A stretch of 64,000 nt of DNA from Episyrphus balteatus (GCF_945859705.1 NC_079136.1:112426028-112490027); one strand, 5' to 3'; shown: positions 34,501-47,503, counted from the stretch's first letter. Notes: a model not told the origin generated them from the sequence alone. Program-made: numbers and translations.

Positions 34501-35595
34501 GTGGGCTGTCCGTGATGGTATTCAAGAATGTCGAGAGGCTTGTGGTGGACATGGGTATCTCAAATGTACTGGAATCGGTGATTTGAGAAATGACCACGAT
34601 GCTAACTGTACATACGAGGGCGAGAATAATACTCTAATTCAACAAGCTTCAAATTGGCTGATATCAATTCGTCGCGGTGAAAACAACTTTGAAGAAGCAT
34701 CACCAATGGGATCGGTTAGTTTTCTCAAGGACATGGATAAGATTCTTAAGAGTCAAGCTGAGTTTCAAAGTGTCGAAGGGGCCTTAAATGAAGACAGTAA
34801 GAAATAGCTTATAACGGATTTTAAGATAACTTTTAAATCTTGTTTTTGTTTTAGGTCTTCTTCATGCTCTTAACTGGTTGTGTGCCTTTCAACTAGATCT
34901 CGCTGTAAAGAGAGTTGAAGATCTTCAAAAAAGTGGTCAGAGTCCATTTGAAGTTCGAAATAACTCACAAGTATTCATAGCAAGCAATTTATCAATAATA
35001 TATGCTCAGGTAGGGAAAATAAAAAAGTTGAGTTGAGCAAAGTTCAACGATTAATTTTGTATAATATTTTATAGCGGACTATTTTCTATGTTTTCTACAA
35101 ATTTGTTCGTGATTTGCCAGAAAGTTCTGAAAAGGATGTTTTGAGAAAGGTACTATCATTTTATGGAGCTAATTTGGTGATGAAGCATTTAGCGTTACTC
35201 TATCAGGTAAAAAAACAGCTTAAACTTTTTGAATCTTTTCTAACGATTGAACATTTATTTTGCAGGGAAACTTCTTTAAAAACACGAATCAGGCTGAATT
35301 GTATCAAAAAGGAATTTTGGTTTTATTGCCTGTTTTGAAAGATGAAGCAATTAGTTTGATTGATGCAATTGCACCCACAGATTTTTGTTTGAACTCACCA
35401 CTGGGATTGAGTGATGGAAACGTAGGTTTCTTAGAAATGTTTTCATGTTAAAATCTTTGTTTTTAATTATTTTTTGTTTATTTTTAGATTTACTTGAACT
35501 TACAAAATTCAATCATGCAAGCACCAGATGTGCTAGGACGTCCAAGTTGGTGGCGAGAAGTTACTCATAAAGAATTTTTGCAGTCTAAAATTTGA
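28509..35595 (+). CDS. ACOX3: Peroxisomal acyl-CoA oxidase, ACOX3 (pristanoyl-CoA oxidase) type
   Basis: FAD enzyme that catalyses the first, H2O2-producing step of peroxisomal beta-oxidation. Ten exons: 28509-28543, 32840-32984, 33247-33384, 33445-33935, 33995-34155, 34209-34796, 34855-35009, 35075-35206, 35266-35421 and 35488-35595. All are GT-AG with matching phases, giving 702 aa (human ACOX3 is about 700). Landmarks colinear with human ACOX3: FKFGPLTNYRNKASF, ALTEFSHGTNARGMRTQA, DFEAAKCWVGNLGKT, DLGEKVGLNGVDNG, CREACGGHGYLKC and NCTYEGEN, where Glu460 aligns with the catalytic Glu. The C-terminus is SKI, an SKL-like peroxisomal signal. Exon 1 codes only 11 residues plus 2 nt and is 4.3 kb from exon 2; it was chosen because its phase fits and no nearer ATG exon was found. 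Exons 5-10 lie in unit 1 of the triplication. Confidence 0.93.
29101..29840. mobile_element. Fold-back element, 740 bp, in ACOX3 intron 1
   Basis: Ends CGGACATATTATTTACTAGT and ACTAGTGAATAATATGGCCG are TA-flanked inverted repeats. The arms match throughout (CTGTTTAACTTTATAAAT / ATTTATAAAGTTAAACAG; GTGAATAATATGAACAA). An internal copy of the terminal motif (ACGGCCATATTATTCAT) sits at the centre, which suggests a head-to-head dimer. Confidence 0.8.
30118..31712. mobile_element. Fold-back Tc1-like element carrying inverted transposase N-termini
   Basis: TA-flanked ends CAGTTGTGTTCAAAATAATA and CAGCTGTGTTCAAAATAATA (reverse complement). The right arm (minus strand, 31283 to about 30836) encodes a Tc1-type transposase start: GRKRKKTVVDDRRTVQMSK, then KRIQFVKDYINWP, ILFTDASKFVLFG and a region ending KHGGSK. 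It is broken by stops. The left arm (plus strand, 30546-30788) repeats only the N-terminal DNA-binding part. The DDE C-terminus is missing, so the element is non-autonomous. Confidence 0.85.
31713..32839. other. Distal ACOX3 intron 1
   Basis: Non-coding. 32112-32220 resembles one end of the PIF-like MITE at 3592-3727 (TAAGGCGCGATTTATTCAC then CTCCATTAAATTTAAA). A partner end is not clear. Confidence 0.45.
33006..33150. mobile_element. 145-bp MITE in ACOX3 intron 2
   Basis: Ends CGGCCCTAGCGAGGTAATCC and GGATTAGCGCGCTAGGGCCG are inverted repeats extended by GTCGGAGCGGA/TCCGCTCCGAC. ATT is duplicated on both sides (33003-33005, 33151-33153). It fills most of a short intron between exons 2 and 3, and the splice sites are undisturbed. 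Confidence 0.85.
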
Positions 35596-35715
35596 AGAGA
35601 TTCAACAAGGGTGTGGGATAATATTGGTATAGCTACTTTTTCAAAAATGATTTGAAATCCAGTTTTAAGCACAATGTTTTGTTTTAATATTTTGTAAGTC
35701 GTTATGCAATGAAGT

Positions 35716-35721
35716 AATAAA
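35716..35721 (+). terminator. Polyadenylation signal of ACOX3
   Basis: AATAAA about 120 nt after the stop codon. Copies in units 2 and 3 lie at 40834-40839 and 45955-45960. Confidence 0.55.
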
Positions 35722-37328
35722 ATGTGTTTTTGTACTTGAGGTGGAAAGGAAGTAAAAATCAAGTGGAATTTTTGTATGTTTTTTTTTTATACTAGTGATG
35801 CTGCCTTGGGCGTACGCACGATATTGATCAGGGAGGGGCAGTGGTCAATGTGAAGAGCAAGTTTCACTGTCGGGTAAAAATCGTCTGCTTCTTGTAGGAT
35901 ATCGCACAAGTCGAGTTTTTGAAGATATTCTAAAGATAATTTTTTATATTTCCAAAAATCCAAAGAAATCCAGTATGATCAAAATTTTCTAATTATATTG
36001 GATTTTGACAAAATACACAACCGGGTCGCCCTACGTTCTTGGTTTTATGGTTAGGTATTAAAATTTCTAAGAATATTAAAGTTTTATATAGCATTCATTT
36101 AAGAATTATTTTAATTTAATTGTATCATTAGTTTTATAAAAAAATGTATTAAAAGTTGTTTTTAATCATACGAAATCACCTTTGTAAATGGTTTTAATCT
36201 CCAAACTGGGTACCTATTTTTTTTTTTTAATTTTGGGAACCTCTTAAAAAAATAATGTTTTGTGCATAAAAACGCTCAAAAATTTATTTTGTAGTTTTGA
36301 AGATATTTTTTTTTTACATATTAAACCAAAATTTCAAGAACATTCATTAATCCGTTTTATAAAATTGATTTAATATTTATAAAAAAATTATATTTAAAAA
36401 ACTTTTTTTTAATTTTTAAAACTAGAATGAAAATTTTCATTGAAATCACTTAACTAGTTTAGGAGAAAGTCAGAAACAAGAAAATGGTTCTATGACAGGC
36501 ACCGTTAATAACGGTTGAAAAAAAATATTTGTATTTAAAAAATAGGGCAATATGTGCAGTATCCATATTTTTTCAATTAAAATCTTAAGATTCGTTCTTG
36601 AGGAAAACAAGCTTTTCCAATTAATAAGAGGACACCAGCGTACAAACGGGATCAAATAAATTTTACAAAAACCTCATGCGAAAATTAACAAAACTAGTCA
36701 TATAACATTTTAAAAGTGGCAATCCAATTTTGTTTGGTTTCAGTATCAACTTACCTTTTATTTGACATCAATTTTAACATCTAACCTTATGAGCCAAGTT
36801 ACTCGATTATTCCGTCTCAACGCGAGGGTCAAGCATGAACGTTATTGTCCGAAGTCTTTAAACTAGCCAAACCAGAAAGTATTTTTTGCAACTTTCTTAT
36901 TAACCAAGGACGTCATCATTAAATCAACTTGATTATTTTCTCATTTCTATTAATTTTCTAGAATAAGTTTCATTGTCCAACATTTTTATTTCAAGTCAAT
37001 ATAACAGTTTATAATGTGCTATTTCGTAACTCACATATACCAAAAATCACAATCGATCCTTGAGACATTTAACAATTTTGTTTATTACAATAATTATTTT
37101 TTTTTGAAAATTTGAAATAAAAATATAATTCCAAGGAAAAAAATATATAAATACAAATAATTTACTGATGTTATCTTTAATACAATAAGTTATTACATTT
37201 TTAATGTAAATTTTCTATGTAAGCTTAAGATCACAGACGTAGTTTTACTATTTTGTGTTTTTTTATTTTGTTGGTTTTGTTTATCTTAAGACGATTCATT
37301 TAATTTAAAAGTGCGTTTGTTTCTGTTT
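35722..37328. other. Convergent spacer between ACOX3 and Fic 3' ends (unit 1)
   Basis: Non-coding AT-rich spacer. Minus-strand poly(A) candidates read as TTTATT at 37262 and 37081. The same spacer recurs at about 40840-42449 and 45961-47570. No other feature recognised. Confidence 0.5.
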
Positions 37329-38056
37329 TTATAGGAAACTATTATTTAAATCTGAGAATCCCGATCCTGATTGATCTACATCATTGTCATTTGCATTGAA
37401 TCTTGCTGATGGTTTGTTATTATTATCTCCAATGAAATCTGTTTGCTCTAACATTGGTATCTGTTGGGGTAAATCACTTGTTGCCCAAAGATACAGATCC
37501 AGAGTTTTTTCTGTGCAATCAGCAATGAAACGAATAAATGGGCGGATGTCGCCTTCGTTAGCTAACTGGAGGAAGTGATAATACTTGTGACTGGAAAGAC
37601 ATCATTAATTTTTTATTTTGAAATTAAGTTTGATTTTTTGGGTTGAGTTACCGTTGTTGCTTTGGTATTATTACGGGGGGATAGCCAGCTCTCATAAGCA
37701 TTGTGTTCATAAGAAGACGCGAGGTTCTACCATTTCCATCGATGAATGGATGAATGTGGACAAGTTTGTAATGAGCAAGTGCAGCATGTCTAGAGAAAAA
37801 TAGAGGACTTTTTGTATAATGGACTACTTTGTTTGCAAGAGAGTAAACAAACTTAATTGGATGCAACGACATCGTTTCTCCAGAATTCAGCCATCCTTCG
37901 AATCTTCGCATAAGAATCGAAAGATCTCCTGGGCCTGGTGGTGTATGGCCACCGACATAAACTTGAGTTCTACGGAATTCTCCACCTTCAATGGGATCGA
38001 CATGACCCAAAACCCTTCGATGGATCTCCATTATGTCTTTTAGAGTAATTTCCATT
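37329..38056 (-). pseudogene. Fic 3' exons only, unit 1 copy
   Basis: Exons 38056-37853, 37789-37652 and 37590-37329 encode the catalytic HPFIDGNGR loop and the C-terminus, uninterrupted and with intact splice sites. The transmembrane, TPR and inhibitory-helix exons are absent upstream; ACOX3 exons of unit 2 follow instead. Without a promoter this is a truncated duplicate, although its frame is undamaged. Confidence 0.85.
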
Positions 38057-39088
38057 CTGAAAAATTATATATTTTGTGAACTCATCCAGAAAATAAAATT
38101 ATTTTAAAACGATTAACATTTAGGCCCATTAGCTCATACGAATAATAAATTTGAATTTTAGCTAGGTCGAACATAGTTCTTATGTTTTATGTACTTAGTT
38201 GAGTCTAAATTGCTACAAAAATAAGTTCAACTTAGCAATGATTAACTTTCATATGAGAAATCTCTGAGAACTGCAAATTGAAATTTCAAATCAATTATTT
38301 TTTTTTTCGAATTTTTGAGCAATTTTAGCTAAAGTATTGTTAAATTTATCTTTAAAGGAGAATGCCCAAAAAACACCTAGCATCCATACGAATGAGCTAA
38401 GGTTGATAACGCTGTTATCTTGTTTTTGGTTAAAATGCACATGATAGACAAAACACCCACTGGAATTATGAGGCCGTGGGTAATAACATAAAATGATTTG
38501 TATCTTGGATGGTTTTTTAATTAAGACGTATAGGAAACCCTAAAATGAAGTGCATCAACAATGCCGTTTTTTGTTTTTGATATGGATGGTACCTAGAAAA
38601 ACACATTATCACATCATACGACAAGATTAAGTTCAAGGTGGTTTAAATGCACGTAAAAACCCATACTTTAGGTGCATATTGTGGTGATATGAACCCACTA
38701 AACTTTCAAAAACCAAATAATTTGGTTTAAGCCATGGAAGATCTATCTGATAGTAACAGTTTTTTCTAGGATCAATCCTGATGTAAAAAACTGCATTTTA
38801 AATGCACTTTATTTTTCAGCTACCCTCCTAGGGTCTGCAAAAATGTTATATCTTATGCATCCAAATCGAAAAGTGTTTTGTGAATTTATTTGTGTGCGTC
38901 AAAAATATTTGTCATCCTATATAAGAAAATATAACCAGAGTGGTTAACATTGCTCGAAAAATATGTATGTGCGGAAGTTTTAAAAATTTGTAGATTGTAA
39001 ATTTAGTTTAATTAACTGTTATTGATACATATAATACTGTTCATTTTATTTCGAATTCATAATTTTTTAAGAGGAATTCTCTCTTTTT
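38057..39088. other. Distal Fic intron part in unit 1, up to the duplication junction
   Basis: Non-coding. It contains an imperfect short inverted pair (TTAGCTCATACGAATAA near 38130, ATACGAATGAGCTAA near 38387). The same sequence recurs at 43178-44209 and 48299-49330. Confidence 0.45.
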
Positions 39089-39110
39089 ATACTGATTGGG
39101 ACTATTGAAG

Positions 39111-40713
39111 ATTTGTGATGTTCCACAATTATCGTATACCAAAAGAGAACCTCTTATCAAGAACTGGAGACGTTGATGCAAATGGAAACTTTAAAAGCAA
39201 GATTAAGGACAGCCGAAAGAGATTAGGAGCTTCATTAGGAGCACTTTCCGCAGGAAGGGTCAGCATTTGCTGTATGATTACAAATAACTTTTAAAGGCTC
39301 TATTATTAAAACTAATGTATTTTTAGCCATTGCATATGTTGCCTTATGCAAGGCAATCACAATAGCTGGTCGATACTCAGCTTGCCGAAAGCAGTTCGGG
39401 CCAGATGGCAGTTCAGAAGAATTGCCAGTGCTTGAATACCAATCCCAACAGTACCGCATTTTGCCACATCTTGCAACTGCTTACGCCATTAGAGTCTTCT
39501 CACTTTGGTTAGGAAAAGAAAGCGTTGAACTTCAGATAAAAACTTTTATGGGCGAGGATGTATCAAGCCAGGGCATGGAACTGCATGGTCTATCATCGGC
39601 TGCAAAACCTGTCTGTACGTGGGCTGTCCGTGATGGTATTCAAGAATGTCGAGAGGCTTGTGGTGGACATGGGTATCTCAAATGTACTGGAATCGGTGAT
39701 TTGAGAAATGACCACGATGCTAACTGTACATACGAGGGCGAGAATAATACTCTAATTCAACAAGCTTCAAATTGGCTGATATCAATTCGTCGCGGTGAAA
39801 ACAACTTTGAAGAAGCATCACCAATGAGATCGGTTAGTTTTCTCAAGGACATGGATAAGATTCTTAAGAGTCAAGCTGAGTTTCAAAGTGTCGAAGGGGC
39901 CTTAAATGAAGACAGTAAGAAATAGCTTATAACGGATTTTAAGATAACTTTTAAATCTTGTTTTTGTTTTAGGTCTTCTTCATACTCTTAACTGGTTGTG
40001 TGCCTTTCAACTAGATCTCGCTGTAAAGAGAGTTGAAGATCTTCAAAAAAGTGGTCAGAGTCCATTTGAAGTTCGAAATAACTCACAAGTATTCATAGCA
40101 AGCAATTTATCAATAATATATGCTCAGGTAGGGAAAATAAAAAAGTTGAGTTGAGCAAAGTTCAACGATTAATTTTGTATAATATTTTATAGCGGACTAT
40201 TTTCTATGTTTTCTACAAATTTGTTCGTGATTTGCCAGAAAGTTCTGAAAAGGATGTTCTGAGAAAGGTACTATCATTTTATGGAGCTAATTTGGTGATG
40301 AAGCATTTAGCGTTACTCTATCAGGTAAAAAAACAGCTTAAACTTTTTGAATCTTTTCTAACGATTGAACATTTATTTTGCAGGGAAACTTCTTTAAAAA
40401 CACGAATCAGGCTGAATTGTATCAAAAAGGAATTTTGGTTTTGTTGCCTGTTTTGAAAGATGAAGCAATTAGTTTGATTGATGCAATTGCACCCACAGAT
40501 TTTTGTTTGAACTCACCACTGGGATTGAGTGATGGAAACGTATTTTTCTTAGAAATGTTTTCATGTTAAAATCTTTGTTTTTAATTATTTTTTGTTTATT
40601 TTTAGATTTACTTGAACTTACAAAATTCAATCATGCAAGCACCAGATGTGCTAGGACGTCCAAGTTGGTGGCGAGAAGTTACTCATAAAGAATTTTTGCA
40701 GTCTAAAATTTGA
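39111..40713 (+). pseudogene. ACOX3 3' exons only, unit 2 copy
   Basis: Exons 39111-39271, 39327-39914, 39973-40127, 40193-40324, 40384-40539 and 40606-40713 duplicate ACOX3 exons 5-10, with all splice sites and the reading frame intact and ending SKI. Relative to unit 1 there are amino-acid changes at about D294N, C352S, G491R and A524T, and intron 5 is clearly diverged. No exons 1-4 or start codon precede it. It could be expressed only by splicing from upstream ACOX3 exons or from a cryptic promoter. Confidence 0.85.
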
Positions 40714-42449
40714 AGAGATTCAACAAGGGTGTGGGATAATATTGGTATAGCTACTTTTTCAAAAATGATTTGAAATCCAGTTTTAAGCACAATGTTTTGT
40801 TTTAATATTTTGTAAGTCGTTATGCAATGAAGTAATAAAATGTGTTTTTGTACTTGAGGTGGAAAGGAAGTAAAAATCAAGTGGAATTTTTGTATGTTTT
40901 TTTTTTATACTAGTGATGCTGCCTTGGGCGTACGCACGATATTGATCAGGGAGGGGCAGTGGTCAATGTGAAGAGCAAGTTTCACTGTCGGGTAAAAATC
41001 GTCTGCTTCTTGTAGGATATCGCACAAGTCGAGTTTTTGAAGATATTCTAAAGATAATTTTTTATATTTCCAAAAATCCAAAGAAATCCAGTATGATCAA
41101 AATTTTCTAATTATATTGGATTTTGACAAAATACACAACCGGGTCGCCCTACGTTCTTGGTTTTATGGTTAGGTATTAAAATTTCTAAGAATATTAAAGT
41201 TTTATATAGCATTCATTTAAGAATTATTTTAATTTAATTGTATCATTAGTTTTATAAAAAAATGTATTAAAAGTTGTTTTTAATCATACGAAATCACCTT
41301 TGTAAATGGTTTTAATCTCCAAACTGGGTACCTATTTTTTTTTTTTTAATTTTGGGAACCTCTTAAAAAAAATAATGTTTTGTGCATAAAAACGCTCAAA
41401 AATTTATTTTGTAGTTTTGAAGATATTTTTTTTTTACATATTAAACCAAAATTTCAAGAACATTCATTAATCCGTTTTATAAAATTGATTTAATATATAT
41501 AAAAAAATTATATTTAAAAAACTTTTTTTTAATTTTTAAAACTAGAATGAAAATTTTCATTGAAATCACTTAACTAGTTTAGGAGAAAGTCAGAAAACAA
41601 GAAAATGGTTCTATGACAGGCACCGTTAATAACGGTTGAAAAAAAATATTTGTATTTAAAAAATAGGGCAATATGTGCAGTATCCATATTTTTTCAATTA
41701 AAATCTTAAGATTCGTTCTTGAGGAAAACAAGCTTTTCCAATTAATAAGAGGACACCAGCGTACAAACGGGATCAAATAAATTTTACAAAAACCTCATGC
41801 GAAAATTAACAAAACTAGTCATATAACATTTTAAAAGTGGCAATCCAATTTTGTTTGGTTTCAGTATCAACTTACCTTTTATTTGACATCAATTTTAACA
41901 TCTAACCTTATGAGCCAAGTTACTCGATTATTCCGTCTCAACGCGAGGGTCAAGCATGAACGTTGTTGTCCGAAGTCTTTAAACTAGCCAAACCAGAAAG
42001 TATTTTTTGCAACTTTCTTATTAACCAAGGACGTCATCATTAAATCATCTTGATTATTTTCTCATTTCTATTAATTTTCTAGAATAAGTTTCATTTTCCA
42101 ACATTTTTATTTCAAGTCAATATAACAGTTTATAATGTGCTATTTCGTAACTCACATATACCAAAAATCACAATCGATCCTTGAGACATTTAACAATTTT
42201 GTTTATTACAATAATTATTTTTTTTTGAAAATTTGAAATAAAAATATAATTCCAAGGAAAAAAATATATAAATACAAATAATTTACTGATGTTATCTTTA
42301 ATACAATAAGTTATTACATTTTTAATGTAAATTTTCTATGTAAGCTTAAGATCACAGACGTAGTTTTACTATTTTGTGTTTTTTTATTTTGTTGGTTTTG
42401 TTTATCTTAAGACGATTCATTTAATTTAAAAGTGCGTTTGTTTCTGTTT

Positions 42450-43177
42450 TTATAGGAAACTATTATTTAAATCTGAGAATCCCGATCCTGATTGATCTAC
42501 ATCATTGTCATTTGCATTGAATCTTGCTGATGGTTTGTTATTATTATCTCCAATGAAATCTGTTTGCTCTAACATTGGTATCTGTTGGGGTAAATCACTT
42601 GTTGCCCAAAGATACAGATCCAGAGTTTTTTCTGTGCAATCAGCAATGAAACGAATAAATGGGCGGATGTCGCCTTCGTTAGCTAACTGGAGGAAGTGAT
42701 AATACTTGTGACTGGAAAGACATCATTAATTTTTTATTTTGAAATTAAGTTTGATTTTTTGGGTTGAGTTACCGTTGTTGCTTTGGTATTATTACGGGGG
42801 GATAGCCAGCTCTCATAAGCATTGTGTTCATAAGAAGACGCGAGGTTCTACCATTTCCATCGATGAATGGATGAATGTGGACAAGTTTGTAATGAGCAAG
42901 TGCAGCATGTCTAGAGAAAAATAGAGGACTTTTTGTATAATGGACTACTTTGTTTGCAAGAGAGTAAACAAACTTAATTGGATGCAACGACATCGTTTCT
43001 CCAGAATTCAGCCATCCTTCGAATCTTCGCATAAGAATCGAAAGATCTCCTGGGCCTGGTGGTGTATGGCCACCGACATAAACTTGAGTTCTACGGAATT
43101 CTCCACCTTCAATGGGATCGACATGACCCAAAACCCTTCGATGGATCTCCATTATGTCTTTTAGAGTAATTTCCATT
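42450..43177 (-). pseudogene. Fic 3' exons only, unit 2 copy
   Basis: Same structure as the unit 1 fragment (exons 43177-42974, 42910-42773, 42711-42450), with the Fic motif intact and the 5' exons missing. No coding difference from unit 1 or unit 3 was noticed. Confidence 0.85.
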
Positions 43178-44231
43178 CTGAAAAATTATATATTTTGTGA
43201 ACTCATCCAGAAAATAAAATTATTTTAAAACGATTAACATTTAGGCCCATTAGCTCATACGAATAATAAATTTGAATTTTAGCTAGGTCGAACATAGTTC
43301 TTATGTTTTATGTACTTAGTTGAGTCTAAATTGCTACAAAAATAAGTTCAACTTAGCAATGATTAACTTTCATATGAGAAATCTCTGAGAACTGCAAATT
43401 GAAATTTCAAATCAATTATTTTTTTTTTCGAATTTTTGAGCAATTTTAGCTAAAGTATTGTTAAATTTATCTTTAAAGGAGAATGCCCAAAAAACACCTA
43501 GCATCCATACGAATGAGCTAAGGTTGATAACGCTGTTATCTTGTTTTTGGTTAAAATGCACATGATAGACAAAACACCCACTGGAATTATGAGGCCGTGG
43601 GTAATAACATAAAATGATTTGTATCTTGGATGGTTTTTTAATTAAGACGTATAGGAAACCCTAAAATGAAGTGCATCAACAATGCCGTTTTTTGTTTTTG
43701 ATATGGATGGTACCTAGAAAAACACATTATCACATCATACGACAAGATTAAGTTCAAGGTGGTTTAAATGCACGTAAAAACCCATACTTTAGGTGCATAT
43801 TGTGGTGATATGAACCCACTAAACTTTCAAAAACCAAATAATTTGGTTTAAGCCATGGAAGATCTATCTGATAGTAACAGTTTTTTCTAGGATCAATCCT
43901 GATGTAAAAAACTGCATTTTAAATGCACTTTATTTTTCAGCTACCCTCCTAGGGTCTGCAAAAATGTTATATCTTATGCATCCAAATCGAAAAGTGTTTT
44001 GTGAATTTATTTGTGTGCGTCAAAAATATTTGTCATCCTATATAAGAAAATATAACCAGAGTGGTTAACATTGCTCGAAAAATATGTATGTGCGGAAGTT
44101 TTAAAAATTTGTAGATTGTAAATTTAGTTTAATTAACTGTTATTGATACATATAATACTGTTCATTTTATTTCGAATTCATAATTTTTTAAGAGGAATTC
44201 TCTCTTTTTATACTGATTGGGACTATTGAAG

Positions 44232-45834
44232 ATTTGTGATGTTCCACAATTATCGTATACCAAAAGAGAACCTCTTATCAAGAACTGGAGACGTTGATGC
44301 AAATGGAAACTTTAAAAGCAAGATTAAGGACAGCCGAAAGAGATTAGGAGCTTCATTAGGAGCACTTTCCGCAGGAAGGGTCAGCATTTGCTGTATGATT
44401 ACAAATAACTTTTAAAGGCTCTATTATTAAAACTAATGTATTTTTAGCCATTGCATATGTTGCCTTATGCAAGGCAATCACAATAGCTGGTCGATACTCA
44501 GCTTGCCGAAAGCAGTTCGGGCCAGATGGCAGTTCAGAAGAATTGCCAGTGCTTGAATACCAATCCCAACAGTACCGCATTTTGCCACATCTTGCAACTG
44601 CTTACGCCATTAGAGTCTTCTCACTTTGGTTAGGAAAAGAAAGCGTTGAACTTCAGATAAAAACTTTTATGGGCGAGGATGTATCAAGCCAGGGCATGGA
44701 ACTGCATGGTCTATCATCGGCTGCAAAACCTGTCTGTACGTGGGCTGTCCGTGATGGTATTCAAGAATGTCGAGAGGCTTGTGGTGGACATGGGTATCTC
44801 AAATGTACTGGAATCGGTGATTTGAGAAATGACCACGATGCTAACTGTACATACGAGGGCGAGAATAATACTCTAATTCAACAAGCTTCAAATTGGCTGA
44901 TATCAATTCGTCGCGGTGAAAACAACTTTGAAGAAGCATCACCAATGAGATCGGTTAGTTTTCTCAAGGACATGGATAAGATTCTTAAGAGTCAAGCTGA
45001 GTTTCAAAGTGTCGAAGGGGCCTTAAATGAAGACAGTAAGAAATAGCTTATAACGGATTTTAAGATAACTTTTAAATCTTGTTTTTGTTTTAGGTCTTCT
45101 TCATACTCTTAACTGGTTGTGTGCCTTTCAACTAGATCTCGCTGTAAAGAGAGTTGAAGATCTTCAAAAAAGTGGTCAGAGTCCATTTGAAGTTCGAAAT
45201 AACTCACAAGTATTCATAGCAAGCAATTTATCAATAATATATGCTCAGGTAGGGAAAATAAAAAAGTTGAGTTGAGCAAAGTTCAACGATTAATTTTGTA
45301 TAATATTTTATAGCGGACTATTTTCTATGTTTTCTACAAATTTGTTCGTGATTTGCCAGAAAGTTCTGAAAAGGATGTTCTGAGAAAGGTACTATCATTT
45401 TATGGAGCTAATTTGGTGATGAAGCATTTAGCGTTACTCTATCAGGTAAAAAAACAGCTTAAACTTTTTGAATCTTTTCTAACGATTGAACATTTATTTT
45501 GCAGGGAAACTTCTTTAAAAACACGAATCAGGCTGAATTGTATCAAAAAGGAATTTTGGTTTTGTTGCCTGTTTTGAAAGATGAAGCAATTAGTTTGATT
45601 GATGCAATTGCACCCACAGATTTTTGTTTGAACTCACCACTGGGATTGAGTGATGGAAACGTATTTTTCTTAGAAATGTTTTCATGTTAAAATCTTTGTT
45701 TTTAATTATTTTTTGTTTATTTTTAGATTTACTTGAACTTACAAAATTCAATCATGCAAGCACCAGATGTGCTAGGACGTCCAAGTTGGTGGCGAGAAGT
45801 TACTCATAAAGAATTTTTGCAGTCTAAAATTTGA
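44232..45834 (+). pseudogene. ACOX3 3' exons only, unit 3 copy
   Basis: Exons 44232-44392, 44448-45035, 45094-45248, 45314-45445, 45505-45660 and 45727-45834. Appears identical to the unit 2 copy, including the four amino-acid differences from unit 1. Confidence 0.85.
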
Positions 45835-47503
45835 AGAGATTCAACAAGGGTGTGGGATAATATTGGTATAGCTACTTTTTCAAAAATGATTTGAAATCCA
45901 GTTTTAAGCACAATGTTTTGTTTTAATATTTTGTAAGTCGTTATGCAATGAAGTAATAAAATGTGTTTTTGTACTTGAGGTGGAAAGGAAGTAAAAATCA
46001 AGTGGAATTTTTGTATGTTTTTTTTTTATACTAGTGATGCTGCCTTGGGCGTACGCACGATATTGATCAGGGAGGGGCAGTGGTCAATGTGAAGAGCAAG
46101 TTTCACTGTCGGGTAAAAATCGTCTGCTTCTTGTAGGATATCGCACAAGTCGAGTTTTTGAAGATATTCTAAAGATAATTTTTTATATTTCCAAAAATCC
46201 AAAGAAATCCAGTATGATCAAAATTTTCTAATTATATTGGATTTTGACAAAATACACAACCGGGTCGCCCTACGTTCTTGGTTTTATGGTTAGGTATTAA
46301 AATTTCTAAGAATATTAAAGTTTTATATAGCATTCATTTAAGAATTATTTTAATTTAATTGTATCATTAGTTTTATAAAAAAATGTATTAAAAGTTGTTT
46401 TTAATCATACGAAATCACCTTTGTAAATGGTTTTAATCTCCAAACTGGGTACCTATTTTTTTTTTTTTAATTTTGGGAACCTCTTAAAAAAAATAATGTT
46501 TTGTGCATAAAAACGCTCAAAAATTTATTTTGTAGTTTTGAAGATATTTTTTTTTTACATATTAAACCAAAATTTCAAGAACATTCATTAATCCGTTTTA
46601 TAAAATTGATTTAATATATATAAAAAAATTATATTTAAAAAACTTTTTTTTAATTTTTAAAACTAGAATGAAAATTTTCATTGAAATCACTTAACTAGTT
46701 TAGGAGAAAGTCAGAAAACAAGAAAATGGTTCTATGACAGGCACCGTTAATAACGGTTGAAAAAAAATATTTGTATTTAAAAAATAGGGCAATATGTGCA
46801 GTATCCATATTTTTTCAATTAAAATCTTAAGATTCGTTCTTGAGGAAAACAAGCTTTTCCAATTAATAAGAGGACACCAGCGTACAAACGGGATCAAATA
46901 AATTTTACAAAAACCTCATGCGAAAATTAACAAAACTAGTCATATAACATTTTAAAAGTGGCAATCCAATTTTGTTTGGTTTCAGTATCAACTTACCTTT
47001 TATTTGACATCAATTTTAACATCTAACCTTATGAGCCAAGTTACTCGATTATTCCGTCTCAACGCGAGGGTCAAGCATGAACGTTGTTGTCCGAAGTCTT
47101 TAAACTAGCCAAACCAGAAAGTATTTTTTGCAACTTTCTTATTAACCAAGGACGTCATCATTAAATCATCTTGATTATTTTCTCATTTCTATTAATTTTC
47201 TAGAATAAGTTTCATTTTCCAACATTTTTATTTCAAGTCAATATAACAGTTTATAATGTGCTATTTCGTAACTCACATATACCAAAAATCACAATCGATC
47301 CTTGAGACATTTAACAATTTTGTTTATTACAATAATTATTTTTTTTTGAAAATTTGAAATAAAAATATAATTCCAAGGAAAAAAATATATAAATACAAAT
47401 AATTTACTGATGTTATCTTTAATACAATAAGTTATTACATTTTTAATGTAAATTTTCTATGTAAGCTTAAGATCACAGACGTAGTTTTACTATTTTGTGT
47501 TTT

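Noticed and set aside
37618..38043. Plus-strand frames opposite the Fic exons (and their copies at +5121 and +10242)
   Set aside because: They are antisense shadows of the Fic catalytic exons.
39235..39459. Minus-strand frame over ACOX3 exons 5-6 (copy at 44356)
   Set aside because: Shadow of the oxidase exons on the opposite strand.
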